Shown: piece by piece, positions 51,920 to 62,897 of the stretch
Layout of the letters: each line of letters opens with the position of its first letter
Numbering within the stretch: position 1 is the first letter of the stretch
Assembly: GCA_018806985.1 (NCBI GenBank)
Contig: JADANN010000468.1
Location: 62,001-126,000 of the forward strand
DNA length: 64,000 nucleotides
Source of the DNA: Angiostrongylus vasorum
Taxonomy: Eukaryota; Nematoda; Chromadorea; Rhabditida; Metastrongylidae
Reading direction: 5' to 3'
Position numbers and translations under genes: made by a program
The notes under the pieces: model-generated
Told to the model about the DNA's origin: nothing
The model's input: the letters and a program-made list of their open reading frames with translations, nothing else
Databases searched by the model: none

Positions 51920-52460
51920 TACTTTTTATTTTTCTGCCTACTACAATTTTCATGGCAGGGGTACTAAGCGAAATACAACCACAATGTTGCTGAGATATCT
52001 GCAAAACTAAGGACCGCAGGTGGGTGCGGTGTGGAACGAACGCGCTATTACCCTTTCCGGTGGCTAACGCGTTCACCACCACAGCATGTGGTTCCTTCGT
52101 TTCGCCACTCTCTCAGCTAGTTCTATCGATCAGCGCCATCAGCAATCACCTGTTAACAGGATTGATCTGGGGAGACCGTAGCTGCATTGAACCCAGTTAA
52201 GCTGAGGCTGTAGTTGAAATCACAATGTTTTTTACTTTTTTATTTTCTGCCTACTACAATATTTACGGCAGGGTACTAAGCTAGTAAGGGTGGTTGCTCA
52301 TGGCGCTGATCGATAGAACTAGCTGAGAGACAGGCAAAATGAAGGATCCGCATGGTGTAGTGGTGAACGCGTTACTCTCCGGAAGGGACAATAGCACGTT
52401 CATTCCCCCATCTTAGACACTTGTGGTCCAGAGTTTTGCAAATATCTCAGCAACATGTGA
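51920..52460. mobile_element. SINE-C head-to-head pair
   Basis: An antisense copy to 52215, a spacer that repeats TTTTTATTTTCTGCCTACTA and GGCAGGGTACTAAG (also present left of the pair at 51925-51970), then a sense copy to 52460 with GCATGGTGTAGTGGTGAACG and GCACGTTCATTCCCC. The repeated spacer suggests that the unit boundary lies in it. Confidence 0.8.
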
Positions 52461-52705
52461 TGGTATTCCTGTCAAGATTTTTCGTCGTTGTAACGTTGTT
52501 TCCTCGTTTTCGTATAACGCTTCAGAAGCACAAGTGGAACAGATAAGAGGATTCGTGACAGAAACGATGAAACCCGAAAGACTAATTAGCACACGAGATC
52601 CTTTCCACTAATGGGAAACGTTTCGAAAAAAAGTGGAACAGGGCTTTGACCAGAGCGATAACCTTTGTGTTCGCTAGTACTCAAAAAAATAGTACAGAAC
52701 GGATT
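52461..52705. other. Unannotated sequence
   Basis: No supported feature. Confidence 0.4.
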
Positions 52706-52716
52706 GAATGAAGAAT

Positions 52717-53100
52717 CCTTGATACTTGATACTTAAACAACCCTTCTTCACTAGTTGTGCGGGCCCCAGCATAATCACCATTTTTCGGAGATTTGCTGGT
52801 TAAGCCATTGTGGTTCCCTGGAATCCCGAGGACTGCCTGGCCAAAGTCTGCCCCAGGTCGTCACCACGACAGTCAGTCGCAGCCCTTGTGGATCAGTAGG
52901 AGATTTGTCACCATGCAACTTTGATACCAGGACGGTGGTGGATCCTGGTATTGGTTTACTCTTAGCTAGGTTTCCTGATGGAAACGCCGGACTCCTCAGC
53001 TTGGGAGACCCTGCCAGGGGATGAATCCCCCGCTGTATATCGCAGTCCGACACCCAGGAACACCTCCCAGCCGCGATGAGGCGGCAAACCGTTGGGAGGG
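52717..53100 (-). mobile_element. SINE-A copy 12
   Basis: Full length and close to consensus (CCTCCCAACGGTTTGCCGCC on minus). Flanked by an exact duplication, AATGAAGAAT at 52707-52716 and 53101-53110. Confidence 0.92.
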
Positions 53101-53785
53101 AATGAAGAATTTAAAGAAGAATTTGATGCGAATAACTTCGGTTTCTCTCTACATTGTGCTTGGGTGGTCGATCTTTTTTTTCTTTTCATTCCTACTTTCG
53201 TTTTTTAATTTCGCTTTTAATATTGCGCACTTAGCAACAAGTAGGGAAGATCGACAGAAGTAATCGCTTCCGAAACTTACTTTGCTCGGATCCACGTCGT
53301 CGCGAAGACTTGGAAGCGCTCTAGCAAGGCTAAGTCGGCACTGTAGGGAAGATTGCGCAACCAGCACTAGACAAGCCTCAGCACCACGCACACTGGGTGC
53401 CCTCGTCTATGACGTGAGACAATGAGACGACCGGTTCGAGGAATGCCGTACAAGAAACAAAAAAGAAGGAAGACCGTCATACGCCAACTAAATAGCAGGA
53501 CCGTTTTCGTCCGCGCAGAAAATCTCTTATCACGAAATATCGCTGGCGTAAGCTCGTAAGCTCCGTCGTCAACCCGACCACTCTCCATCTCTTCGACTCG
53601 TACGAAATCTTTTCCCTCGCATTGCAATTCTCCGTCTTCAGCTCATAGTCATAAGAAGATCATAATCATCAGTCGCTACTTACAGACAGATGTAGCTCAT
53701 GAGTTCAAATTTGATGCGTTCTACAATCAGTTGGAGGAAGTTATGCGCAGTGGTAAAGCGTATTATAAATTTGTTGTCGGAGACT

Positions 53786-54171
53786 CCCAGCGGTTTACCG
53801 CCTCATCGTGGTTGGGAGGTGTTCCTGGATGTCGGACTGCAATGTACAGCGCGGTATCATCCCCTGGCTAGGTCTTCCAAGCTAAGAAGGAGTCCGGCGT
53901 TTCCATCAGGAAGCCTAGCTAACGAGTAAACCACTACTAGGATCCGCCATCGTCCTGGTATCAAAAGTCGCATGGTGGCAAATCTCCCTCTGATCCACAA
54001 GGTCTGCGACTGCCCGTGGTGGTGAAGACCTGAAGCAGACTTTGGCTGGGCTGACCTCGGGATTCCACGGAGCCCACAATGGCTTAGCCAGCAAATCTCC
54101 GATAAATGTTGATTATGCTGGAACCCGCACAGCCAGTGAGGACGGGCCGTTCAGGTGTCAAGTGTCAAGTG
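53786..54171 (+). mobile_element. SINE-A copy 13, nested in RTE-1 endonuclease
   Basis: Bounded by the exact 11-bp duplication TGTCGGAGACT at 53775-53785 and 54172-54182, which is part of the VGDF codons of RTE-1. It therefore inserted into a pre-existing RTE-1 copy, the same family whose 3' end it shares. Confidence 0.95.
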
Positions 54172-54914
54172 TGTCGGAGACTTCAACGCCAGAATAGGAA
54201 ATGCCAACGAGAGCGAATACAGGATCGGAAATTTTTTTATTAGGAAAGGAAGTCGCCGCTGGACATGGGACTCTCCTAACGGCAAACATGCGCAGATCGA
54301 CCATATTCTTACAAACAAAAGACAGTGCCTGCTTAACACATTAGTAGTCTCATCATACTCACCGCCTTCTTCGCTCGAGGATTCGATTTAACTTCAAGAC
54401 TACAAGCTACTCGTCGGAGGACTTAAAAGTTGTGCCGAATTTACCTCAGTTCCTCAACCAAGAAGATTACATCGCATCTCCATTACCATCTCCATTTAGG
54501 AGTTGTTTGAGAAAAGAAGGAAGCTGAAGACTGACTCCACTGCAATAAGCTTAACACAGTTTTTTAATAAATGCAAGTTGCAGAAGAGCTTCCCAGAAAG
54601 ATTTACATCGGCACAGGAAGAAAACTATTAGAAAGGTCATAAATAAGAATCAGTGCGAAAAAAGTGTTGCATGGACTTGTGCGCCTCGATGAACGATGAT
54701 GGGATCACTAAAACCTCTTTGCCATGATATGAAATTAATAACGGGAAAGTTCTACACCAGTTTTTGCTGTTCCACAGTTTCCAGCCCCCAGACAAGTTTT
54801 CTGCTGGAAAAAAAGCCACCTGGAATTCTTCCCTCAGAGGTTCGAGTGGCGAAGACATAGCTCCAGAATGCGATATCACCGCTGATTTCCTTAGAGTTCG
54901 AAGCCACCAATTAA

Positions 54915-55501
54915 ATGTACTATACGACACCCTGCCTTCAAAAAAGAAAAAAAATTCCACACAGGTGCAGGGCGTCGCGCACGATCATCCATCCCAAGAA
55001 CAGTGACCGAAGGGATCTTTGCAACTATCGCCCATTATCCTTGTTAAATGTGCTCTCCAAGCTGTTAACGAAGATTGACCTTCTGTTCATATCAAAAACG
55101 TTGGATAAGACGCAACCAGTTCAGAAAACAGAATTTCGAAAGAGATTTTGCTCAATGGACAGCATCCAAACTGTCAAGAATCGTCGAAGTTTGTCAGGAA
55201 TACCACCTACCCCTCGTTCTGACTTTCATCGATCATGAAAAAAGTGTTTGGCAATGTTGAAACGAGTGCGATTCTATCAACACTCATCGACCAAGGAGTG
55301 GACCCGTACTACATAATAACTCTATCCGAGTGTTATCTAAACTGCACCACGAAATTGCAGCTTTTCCATCAACCTCTTACCATCTCCATAGGAAAACTGG
55401 TTCGACAGAGCAACATAATATCGCCAAAACTGTTTACTGCCGCACTGCAGTGGAAAACGACGTCACTCCATTGGAATAAGAGCGGCATACTTTTTTATTA
55501 A
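54915..55501 (+). pseudogene. RTE-1 reverse transcriptase palm frames, broken
   Basis: Two overlapping frames (54915-55238 and 55235-55501) carry CNYRPLSLLNVLSKLLTK, FRKRFCSMDSIQTVK, VETSAILSTLIDQG and IISPKLFTAALQW. The next piece, with FADEIV, begins near 55520 after a stop. Confidence 0.85.
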
Positions 55502-56365
55502 AAAATTCCGAGTAAACCTTGGTTTCGTTTCGCGGACGAAATTGTCATATTTTCGAAGAGTACCTGTGAAACAGAAGTGATACTTAATAAGCTCAACGAT
55601 TCGGCAAAAAAGATTGGACTGGTAGGACGAAAACCCAGTCCATGAGCCAACCATGGTCCGAAGGTAAACAGATAGAACTGGATGATTCTCTGATTACAGA
55701 AACCACCTCGTACGTGCACCCTGGACTTTCGATGAGCATCGAAAAAAGCATGAAGGAGAATTAGACTAAGAAAGGAGAACAGCTTCGGCCGTAGTGAGCC
55801 TCTTAAATAAGCCACCGACCAATTAAAGGACCCAAAAATCCACACTCACCTTTTCGATTCGATAGCACTCCAGCGCTCTATTGTACTGTAGAGAGGTTGA
55901 CCGATACTTCAACCACGTCAAGTGCACGGTGCACTACTCACAGAACTCTTGAAAGATCTCATCTGAAGCATAACCGGCACACACAATGCTTGGCCGGAAC
56001 GCGAAACTCTGATCTCCGAAATCTATCTCAATCGATAGACAAACACAGATGATCAGGTCGTATAATAAAAACAACACACGACAGAAAGACGAAAAGAACT
56101 GTAGAGTGGACTTCATGAGAGTGCACTAATCCACCAGTACGACCACCTACTCAATGGACGCGCGTGGACATGTTCGTAACAAAAAATTGATCAGCTGTAC
56201 TGCAGTTCTTTCACAGACCATGGTATTAGAATCGCGCCGCCATTGCGCTAGAATCAGACGATCACCAAGGACAATGATTGCTAGGCCAAGAAACGAATGG
56301 AGGATATGACGGGGGTCCTAACAACTCGTAAAGAGCGGCCCAGCCAAGTATCCAAGTAGTAAGCG

Positions 56366-57124
56366 CGTATTTAATGGGTGAGGCGAAGCAGCACGGACCA
56401 GCTTAGATCTTTCGAGAGAAAGTTATCGGCAGATATTCCTGGATAGTCATGAATAGATCGAACGTGGTGTGATCGCTCGTCGAGTGAAGCAATACCATTG
56501 TAAGCTGGATCAATAGAATAACAGCACAGAATGAAGAGGACTGGACTGAACTTAACAATGTGATATATGCCAAATAAATACTTGCAAAATTGCTCACAAA
56601 ATTACTAATGCCTATCTCTATCTTCGCTCCTTTTGCTTTTGTTCCTTAGTAGTTGGTATCAAAAAAACTATTGTAAGTGTTCTTTGCGCCCACTTTATCC
56701 CAACTTGCCGTTCAAGGCTGAGTTCCTTCACTTACATCCATGAAATTAAACGCTTCACCATTGTTTAGTTTGTCTCTAGGTAAGAATTTGGTCTATATTT
56801 CCAGGATTATCAATTTCAAAAAAATCAATATTTTGGTGGTTTTTTACGATTAGGAACGATGAGGTTTCTTAAAGGGCCAATGTGATAGATCCCTCGAGAC
56901 TACTTACTGACCACATCTCCACATCTAATACATAGTCATAGTCGAAGAAAAAAAGAAAAGAAATCGATTGCTTAGACGAAATCATTTGCTTTCGAGCAGT
57001 TCTGAAATATTCATACTCTCATATGGTTGTTTCATAGTGATAATTTGAGTCGCTATTTCGCAAACTCTGAAAATAAAGCTTTAAATTTCATAAATCACTA
57101 TTTTCCTGACGTTCCAACACGAGG
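56366..57124. other. Unannotated AT-rich sequence
   Basis: No supported feature. Confidence 0.4.
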
Positions 57125-57880
57125 CTGTTTCTCCCTTCTTTATTGACAAACAAGCTGACGTTTCAGCGGATTTAGCTTTCCTCTTCCAAATCCTATTTTT
57201 CAAATAATTCAGTGCACTGAGTCGATCACTTGAACAGATAATAACGACCGCTCAGACTCAGATCCCTTAAATCTTAAGCTGTGGTCGATGATCAAGCCTA
57301 AACTCGCACGGACGAGTACGTCAACGGCACCGACTCGGCGGAGGTGGATTTCGTCTTCTTTAGAGCCTGGAAAAAGTTATGTTGACTGCAATCTAGTCAC
57401 CCAAACACCTCCATAGCTCAGCAGTACAACCATGAAATCTAGATTTTAATCATAGTGGAAACAAAACGGCTCATTCGCACATTCACTGCTTTCTTTCTGG
57501 GGGATTCACGTGGAGACAAACCCTGCAGAATTCACATAGAAGCGTAATGCCTCTCTCTTATATTAAAGTACCAGTCCTAAACACTATGTGAGATCACTGT
57601 TGTTGCAGAGACATTCCTATCTGCGGTTCATTTTCGGATTCGTGGAATTTTTCCAGGATGCTTCGAGAGTTTTTCCTCGCTAACGTTTTGTATTCCTGTG
57701 CGAGTATGGCTACTTCTACATCAAAGTCTTCTCCGTTGTGTATGCGTACTATGCGCACCTAATGGAATACTTGGTTGAAATTTTAGTTTACAGACCAGAT
57801 GCTTTTTAAAGGGATAGACAGTGCTCTATCCATTTTACCAATGTCTATTTTAATAAAACGGTCCTCCAAAGAGAGGCTTT
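57125..57880 (-). mobile_element. Penelope-like element fragment with terminal hairpin
   Basis: Aligns with 38555-39070: CAAGCTGACGTTTCAGCGG, a second end-like block (GTCTTCTTTAGAGCCTGG), GATTCACGTGGAGAC, TCTGCGGTTCATTTTCGG, TTCCTGTGCGAGTATGGC and CAAAGTCTTCTCCG. The endonuclease C-terminus is present in decayed form; the terminal block occurs twice, as if one end is duplicated. Confidence 0.75.
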
Positions 57881-58550
57881 ATCGTTGCCCATTAAAGCAG
57901 TTGATGACTAACTGATGATTAATGATAACATTAATGAAATATTCCATTGTAGCTTTAATCTATATAAGATCAATCATAAGCAGTTGGACACCACTGAACA
58001 ATTGCTCGTTGGCTTTCGTGCGGCTTCTGATTTCGTAATGGAAGATTTCTTGCAACTATCGACGTTATGTTCGAAAAACCGAGTTCATGCAGGATTTTGT
58101 TACCCTCTTTGTATTTAACTTGTGATATCAGTAATCAGTAATGGTGCTTTACCATTTGGGTCATTCTCCGGTGACAATTAATGGTATTGTTGCGGACGGC
58201 TTGAAGACGATGGGGTTTTAGGTGAACAGATTTCTAAATCGGACATGATATTCATTTTTGTCAAAGAACTGACGCCACTGAAAGCAAACGAATTATAGTG
58301 GATGGCGAAAATTCGATAGAAAAGTAACCTTTGGCTTTTCCAGATTTACAGCAAGAGCAACTGGTCAGATTGAAAATAATGTGGTCTGTATGCCTCAAGA
58401 TTTAGAGAGACCAATGATATCCTTGTCCCAGTAGTGTCACCGTATTGCTTCTTGCTTTGTCGTTTTCTCGTAGGAATAAGGTAACCAGGGAAACCGAAAA
58501 GAAAAATGTGAGAAACATATTGTCTTACGAACCCTCATTTATTTGAGCTG
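57881..58550. other. Unannotated sequence
   Basis: The plus frame 57915-58118 has no splice signals and no motif. Confidence 0.35.
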
Positions 58551-58554
58551 AAAC

Positions 58555-58640
58555 GAGCTTCTTAACACATATTTTGATGTTCGATGGCTAAACGTTTCGG
58601 CGAGATAGCCTTCTCAAGTGTAGACGTGTTATATTTAATC
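58555..58640 (-). repeat. Penelope-type end fragment
   Basis: GGCTAAACGTTTCGGCGAGA and GCCTTCTCAAGTGTAG carry the hairpin with GGC/GCC pairing. Confidence 0.6.
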
Positions 58641-58829
58641 CGACGTGAAGAACACACGGATGATCCACACCTTACAGGACGGAAACGACGAGCGGTTTTT
58701 AAAAAGATTTGTACTTTTTTTAGACATTAGGGCTTCAATAATACTACAAACGATTGATCAAATCATAAGGACAAATATGTATTCTTTCTTGGATAAGCTT
58801 ACGCGAGGTTAATAGATTGGAATAGATTA

Positions 58830-58925
58830 ATAGAATTTATTTCCGACTAACGTTTCGACGGTTTCGTCTTCATCAGAGACGATGATCCAAGTCGATGGTC
58901 TATTGGCATTTGACAATAAGGATAG
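58830..58925 (-). repeat. Penelope-type end fragment (E2-like)
   Basis: CGACTAACGTTTCGACGG and TTTCGTCTTCATCAGAGACG, the hairpin with GACG/CGTC pairing, then a diverged flank. Confidence 0.65.
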
Positions 58926-58929
58926 ATTT

Positions 58930-59405
58930 TAACTTATTATTCCTACTCTTTTTAACGGCAGAGTATATTGCGAAATATAACTTCAATGATGCTGAGATAT
59001 TTGCAAAACTCCGGAGCGCAGGTGTGTGCGGTGTGGAACGAACGCGCCATTGTCCTTTCCGGGAGTAACGCGTTCACCACCAAACCATGCGGGTCCTTCG
59101 TTATGCCTGTCTCTCATCTACTTCTATCGATCTTTTGCCGTCAGCAATCACCCGTCAGCGGGATTGATCTGGGGAGCCCAAATCGGCAACGAGCCCAGTT
59201 GAGCTGAGGCTGCAGTTATAACCACAATTTAAGCTTGTTATTTACTGCCTACTCTTTTTAACAGCAGTGTATACTGCGAAATATAACTTCAACGACGCTG
59301 AGATATTTGCAAAACTTCGGACCGCAGGTGTTTGCGGTGGGGAACGAAGGCGCTACTGTACTTTCCGGGGAGTAACGCGTTCACCACCACACCATGCAGG
59401 TCCTT
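58930..59405 (-). mobile_element. SINE-C tandem dimer
   Basis: Two antisense copies in direct tandem (about 58930-59225 and 59226-59405), the second cut off in GCAGGTCCTTA. Each begins CTACTCTTTTTAACGGCAG then TATTGCGAAATATAACTTC. Similar to the tandem portion at 14480-15024. Confidence 0.85.
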
Positions 59406-59903
59406 AACCCGTAGACTCACCTACCTAAAAGCTGAAGCTTTGTCGAATTTCTTATTAAGCGTTCATTAATAAACGAAATATACAATAAGTCAAAGACCAG
59501 ATGTCACCAAAGAAGGAAGCTCAACAAGTAACAAAAATGACTGGAATAATACAACTGTATAATAAGTGTAGTAATAACCAGCACTAGAGAATAAAAGCAA
59601 TCAGTAAAATTACCCTCGCAATTATACCAGGTAACACCGTGTTGGAATAAAGGACAAGTACACGATAACTAGCAAATCCTAAGAAGGACTGGTGTGATAA
59701 AAATTCTTACAATTATTCAAGGCAAGGACTGAAAATACAAAGGATAACATTGCAAAAATCCCTATTAATTATGCTAAAATGTAAGGAGAAATATATGTGT
59801 AGAAAATGAGCTCAATGACGAATTGGTATTGGAATTTATCACCAGACCGAGTCGAAGTACCAGTTGAACTAAGTAATCAGTAAGTTCGCTGTAACAGACA
59901 CCC
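59406..59903. other. AT-rich sequence downstream of globin
   Basis: No supported gene. It lies past the globin polyadenylation signal on the minus strand. Confidence 0.4.
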
Positions 59904-59909
59904 TTTATT
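59904..59909 (-). promoter_or_regulatory. Polyadenylation signal of globin gene
   Basis: AATAAA on minus, about 42 nt past the TGA at 59951-59953, a spacing typical of short nematode 3' UTRs. Confidence 0.65.
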
Positions 59910-59950
59910 TGAGAAAAAGGATTCATGAAGAAGAATATGAGATGGTGTAT

Positions 59951-60475
59951 TCAAGTGAGTGGTGGATGGTTATTGATCGATTTTAGTCCGTCAAAGTAGC
60001 CCGTTCTCATATGCGATATAATGTAACGCGCCACCTTTCGCCATACCACAACAGCTTCCGACCGTTGTTGAGCATCCAAATCTTGCAGCGAATTCATGTG
60101 TTCGGTTAGTGAATGCTCCATAGCGTCCTTGAAGTCGTCCCAGTATTCAGGCTTAAAACCACGATGAGCATATTTACAGTGTAGCTGACCGATGCCGTAC
60201 AAGTACGATTCTAGTCGATCCATATGATATATATTCTTCACGACTTGTGAAATTGTCTGCACAAATCTCAGAGCTTGAATTCGGAACTCGCGCGAATCCT
60301 TATAATCGTCACCGTATTTGGCGATTGAAGGGAATAGTTGCTTACAATGCGGATTATGCTCGAAAATGTATATATAGATAGAAGAGCCAAGTTCATAGAG
60401 AAATTTAAATTCATCGCTCCATGTTCGACGCAGCAGCTCCCTTTCATGAGCGTTCGGCAACCACTGTTCCACGCC
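59951..60475 (-). CDS. Nematode-type globin, terminal exon
   Basis: On minus the acceptor ATTCTTACAG (AG at 60476-60477) opens a 174-codon exon ending in TGA; an in-frame TAA upstream shows that it cannot extend further. Globin fold markers (exon residue numbers): Trp19 of helix A (RRTWSDEF), CD-corner Phe48 (QLFPS), FRIQALRFVQ of helix E with a probable distal Gln67, proximal His99 (GIGQLHCKY), then FKPEYWDDF of helices F-G and VWRKVARYI of helix H. Such proteins bind haem for oxygen binding, sensing or redox roles. The N-terminal exon(s) are not in view. C. elegans has a large globin family with similar long termini; orthology was not tested. There are no frameshifts or stops, so it is probably functional. 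Confidence 0.85.
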   Translation of the reverse strand, partial: GVEQWLPNAHERELLRRTWSDEFKFLYELGSSIYIYIFEHNPHCKQLFPSIAKYGDDYKDSREFRIQALRFVQTISQVVKNIYHMDRLESYLYGIGQLHCKYAHRGFKPEYWDDFKDAMEHSLTEHMNSLQDLDAQQRSEAVVVWRKVARYIISHMRTGYFDGLKSINNHPPLT

Positions 60476-60502
60476 CTGTAAGAATGATCCGTGAAATACC
60501 AA

Positions 60503-60810
60503 TTAATCCAGACTGAGGGAAAAAAGCTTAAAGTTATACATGAATTGGTCCAAAACCCTTTAGCTCAACATCATGTTAGCTCAAGAACGCAGGAAAATAT
60601 TGACTATTCTCACCAAGGTTTGATATAAATAGGTTTTTAAAATAATTTAGACTTCGTTATTCTTCCTAATTTCACTGAGTTCAGGTCCTTTGTTATCCAA
60701 CGGAATGCAGAATGCTAAGGTTCAAGAACGTGTTCATAAGATCTATGAGTAACAGAAAACATGATATTACTAGTCTAATCTTGACTGGTATCGTGGCATT
60801 TTACACCATA
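60503..60810. other. Presumed globin intron
   Basis: Sequence upstream (minus) of the globin exon; no exon recognised. SINE-A copies lie further upstream in the presumed intron. Confidence 0.4.
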
Positions 60811-60820
60811 AAATCCAGAA
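60811..60820 (+). repeat. Target-site duplication, left copy
   Basis: AAATCCAGAA here and at 61209-61218, exact, bounding the SINE-A that follows. Confidence 0.9.
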
Positions 60821-61208
60821 CGCCCTCAACGCTTTACAGCCTTGTAGTGGCTGGAAGGTATTCATGGGGGTCGGGGTGCGATGCACAGCGAGCTGTTCAT
60901 TTCCACAGTAGGATCTTCTAAGCTGGGAATGAGTTTCCACTTTTCCATCTGGAAGCCCAGTTAAGAGTAAACCAATATCAGGAATCACCGCCGTCCTGGT
61001 ATCAAACTAGTGGCATAGTGGCGCAAACCTCGCTCTGATCTAGAAGGAAGGTGACTGCCTGAGGTGGTGACGACCCGTGGAAAGCTTCACGTAGTCTTAC
61101 CTCGGAACTTCAGGGAACCACAATGACTAAACCAGCAACTCTTCGGAAAATGGATATTATGCAGTGGCCCTCACAACCAGTGACGACGTACCATCCAAGT
61201 ATCCAAGT
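60821..61208 (+). mobile_element. SINE-A copy 14
   Basis: Diverged full-length copy ending CCATCCAAGTATCCAAGT, flanked by the exact 10-bp AAATCCAGAA. Although its body is diverged, the duplication is intact. Confidence 0.92.
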
Positions 61209-61218
61209 AAATCCAGAA

Positions 61219-61459
61219 TATTGAAAAATGAGGAATATTCGATGGTCTTAATCCACTTCTAGAATTATTTCGGAAATTAATTGTAAATTAAGAATGCTTT
61301 AAAAGCTTTACGAGGAGATATTTCAATCCACTTTCGCTGTTGGGCGGACTTTTTTCCTTCTTCAGTCATAGAAAAACGAAAGAAAAACATTATACGAAAG
61401 CATTTGGTGGATGTACCGCAAGAGGAGGAATTCATCCAATTATGCAGCAGAAAACAATT
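61219..61459. other. Unannotated sequence
   Basis: No supported feature. RTE-2 begins at its right. Confidence 0.4.
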
Positions 61460-61596
61460 TTTAATGGGTGCGAATCTCCTCATAGAGAGATCTCATGTCC
61501 ATTACTCGCGAGGTAATGTGATGCCTCACCAGATGGTGCACAGGAGCTTAATCACAAACCAAAAGCAGCGTTTGCTTTCCTCAGAGGCAGGTGGAT

Positions 61597-61749
61597 TTAT
61601 GCGATGGACACCCTGTTTCTGATGCGCCGATTTGGTAAATACACCTTTTGTATCCACGATGATGTACTCATACATGCGTGCGTGGGTGTGTTCTCGTCAA
61701 GGCGGATTGTGTTCTGCAAGTCCGTTCGGTCAAAAGCATGCAATTAAGT
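61597..61749 (+). other. Counterpart of the conserved short frame in RTE-2 5' region
   Basis: MDTLFLMRRFGKY then RRIVF and SKACN before TAA, matching 7944-8126 in residues and spacing. Confidence 0.4.
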
Positions 61750-61913
61750 AACAGGAAGTAGAGGGAAGGCGGTTAGAAGCCGTCTCCAACAAATAAGCCC
61801 CCTGTCTATTCTGAAGGAGACCGGCAAGCTACGCGCGCCTATACCGAGCTCTCACATTCGCAGCTCAGAAAGCTATACATGGGTATCAAAAAGTTAAACG
61901 TAGTAAAATAAAT

Positions 61914-62303
61914 CCTCCCAATGGTTTACCGCCTCATCATGGCTGGGAGGTGTTCTTCGGTGTCGGGGCTGCAATTTACAAGGGAGACGGGGGGAATTCT
62001 TCCCCCCGGCAGGGCTTCGCAGCTGAGAAAGCAAAATTTATGTTAAGAAGCCCAGCTAAGAGTAGACCAATACAAGAATCCACCACTATCTCAGTATCAA
62101 ACTAGTCGCATGGTGACAAATCTCCCTCTGATCCACAAGGGAAGCGACTGCCAGTAGTGGCGACGACCTAGGGCAGACTTTGACCTGCCTGATCTCGGAA
62201 CCCAGGGAAACACAATGGATAAACCAACAGAACTCCGACAGATAGGAATTTGGGGCAGCACAACTAGTGAGGACGGGCCATCCAAGTATCCAAGAAAGTA
62301 AGC
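61914..62303 (+). mobile_element. SINE-A copy 15, nested in RTE-2
   Basis: Runs CCTCCCAATGGTTTACCGCC to CCAAGTATCCAAGAAAGTAA. The exact 9-bp AAAATAAAT at 61905-61913 and 62304-62312 bounds it; the RTE-2 sequence on both sides is continuous with the copy at 7850-7790. Confidence 0.93.
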
Positions 62304-62897
62304 AAAATAAATGGGGCTCATTCTCTTGTTCCAGAAAAAAGTCCCCGGCTCGGCAGCGTTGAGTGAGACGAGTGACTAAATCGCAAAAGACTATGGGCTG
62401 ATCTGTACCTACAGTGCGCACACAATACCTGAGTCCTCGACAATGGATCTGATGATGTTGGCAAGTACGACGTCAAGACTGAACGAAACGAGAAGAGGCC
62501 ACCCAATGTAAAACCGATTATAACACCGGAGAAGAAATAACTCAGACGTCAAAAGAAGGGTTAATCAAGGAGATATCAACTCGACAAAATTATTTGTCCC
62601 CAACCTCGAAAAACGTTGTGTGGAAATGGAATGGGACAACGTGGAAGTGAAAATTGATGGTCGGCAATTACATCATCTTCGCTTTGCTGATGACATCGTT
62701 CTTGTGGCACCAAACATTGGCTAGGCAGAACAAATGCTTGTTGACTTTGATAATGATTGTAGAAGGATTAGTCTTCCACTAAATCTCACAAGGGCGATGT
62801 TTATGAGGAACGGACTGGTAGTATTCCCCATCCACGCTCAAAGGAATGAATATCTCCGAATGCTCCATTTACGCCTACCTAGGTCGGGATATCAAAA

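Larger units (their letters stand above)
53250..56365 (+). mobile_element. RTE-1 non-LTR retrotransposon, longest copy, with nested SINE-A
   Basis: 5' leader (about 53250-53700), then an EEP-type endonuclease split by SINE-A copy 13 (YKFVVGD before, VGDFNARIG and IDHILTN after), reverse transcriptase (LCNYRPLSLLNVLSKLLTKI, then SPKLFTAALQW and FRFADEIVIF) and a decayed C-terminus (KDPKIHTHLFDS). The 3' end is GAGCGGCCCAGCCAAGTATC then CAAGTAGTAAG. FADD has become FADE, RQGD has become RQSN, and many indels are present, so it is dead. Excluding the nested SINE it is about 2.7 kb. Confidence 0.88.
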
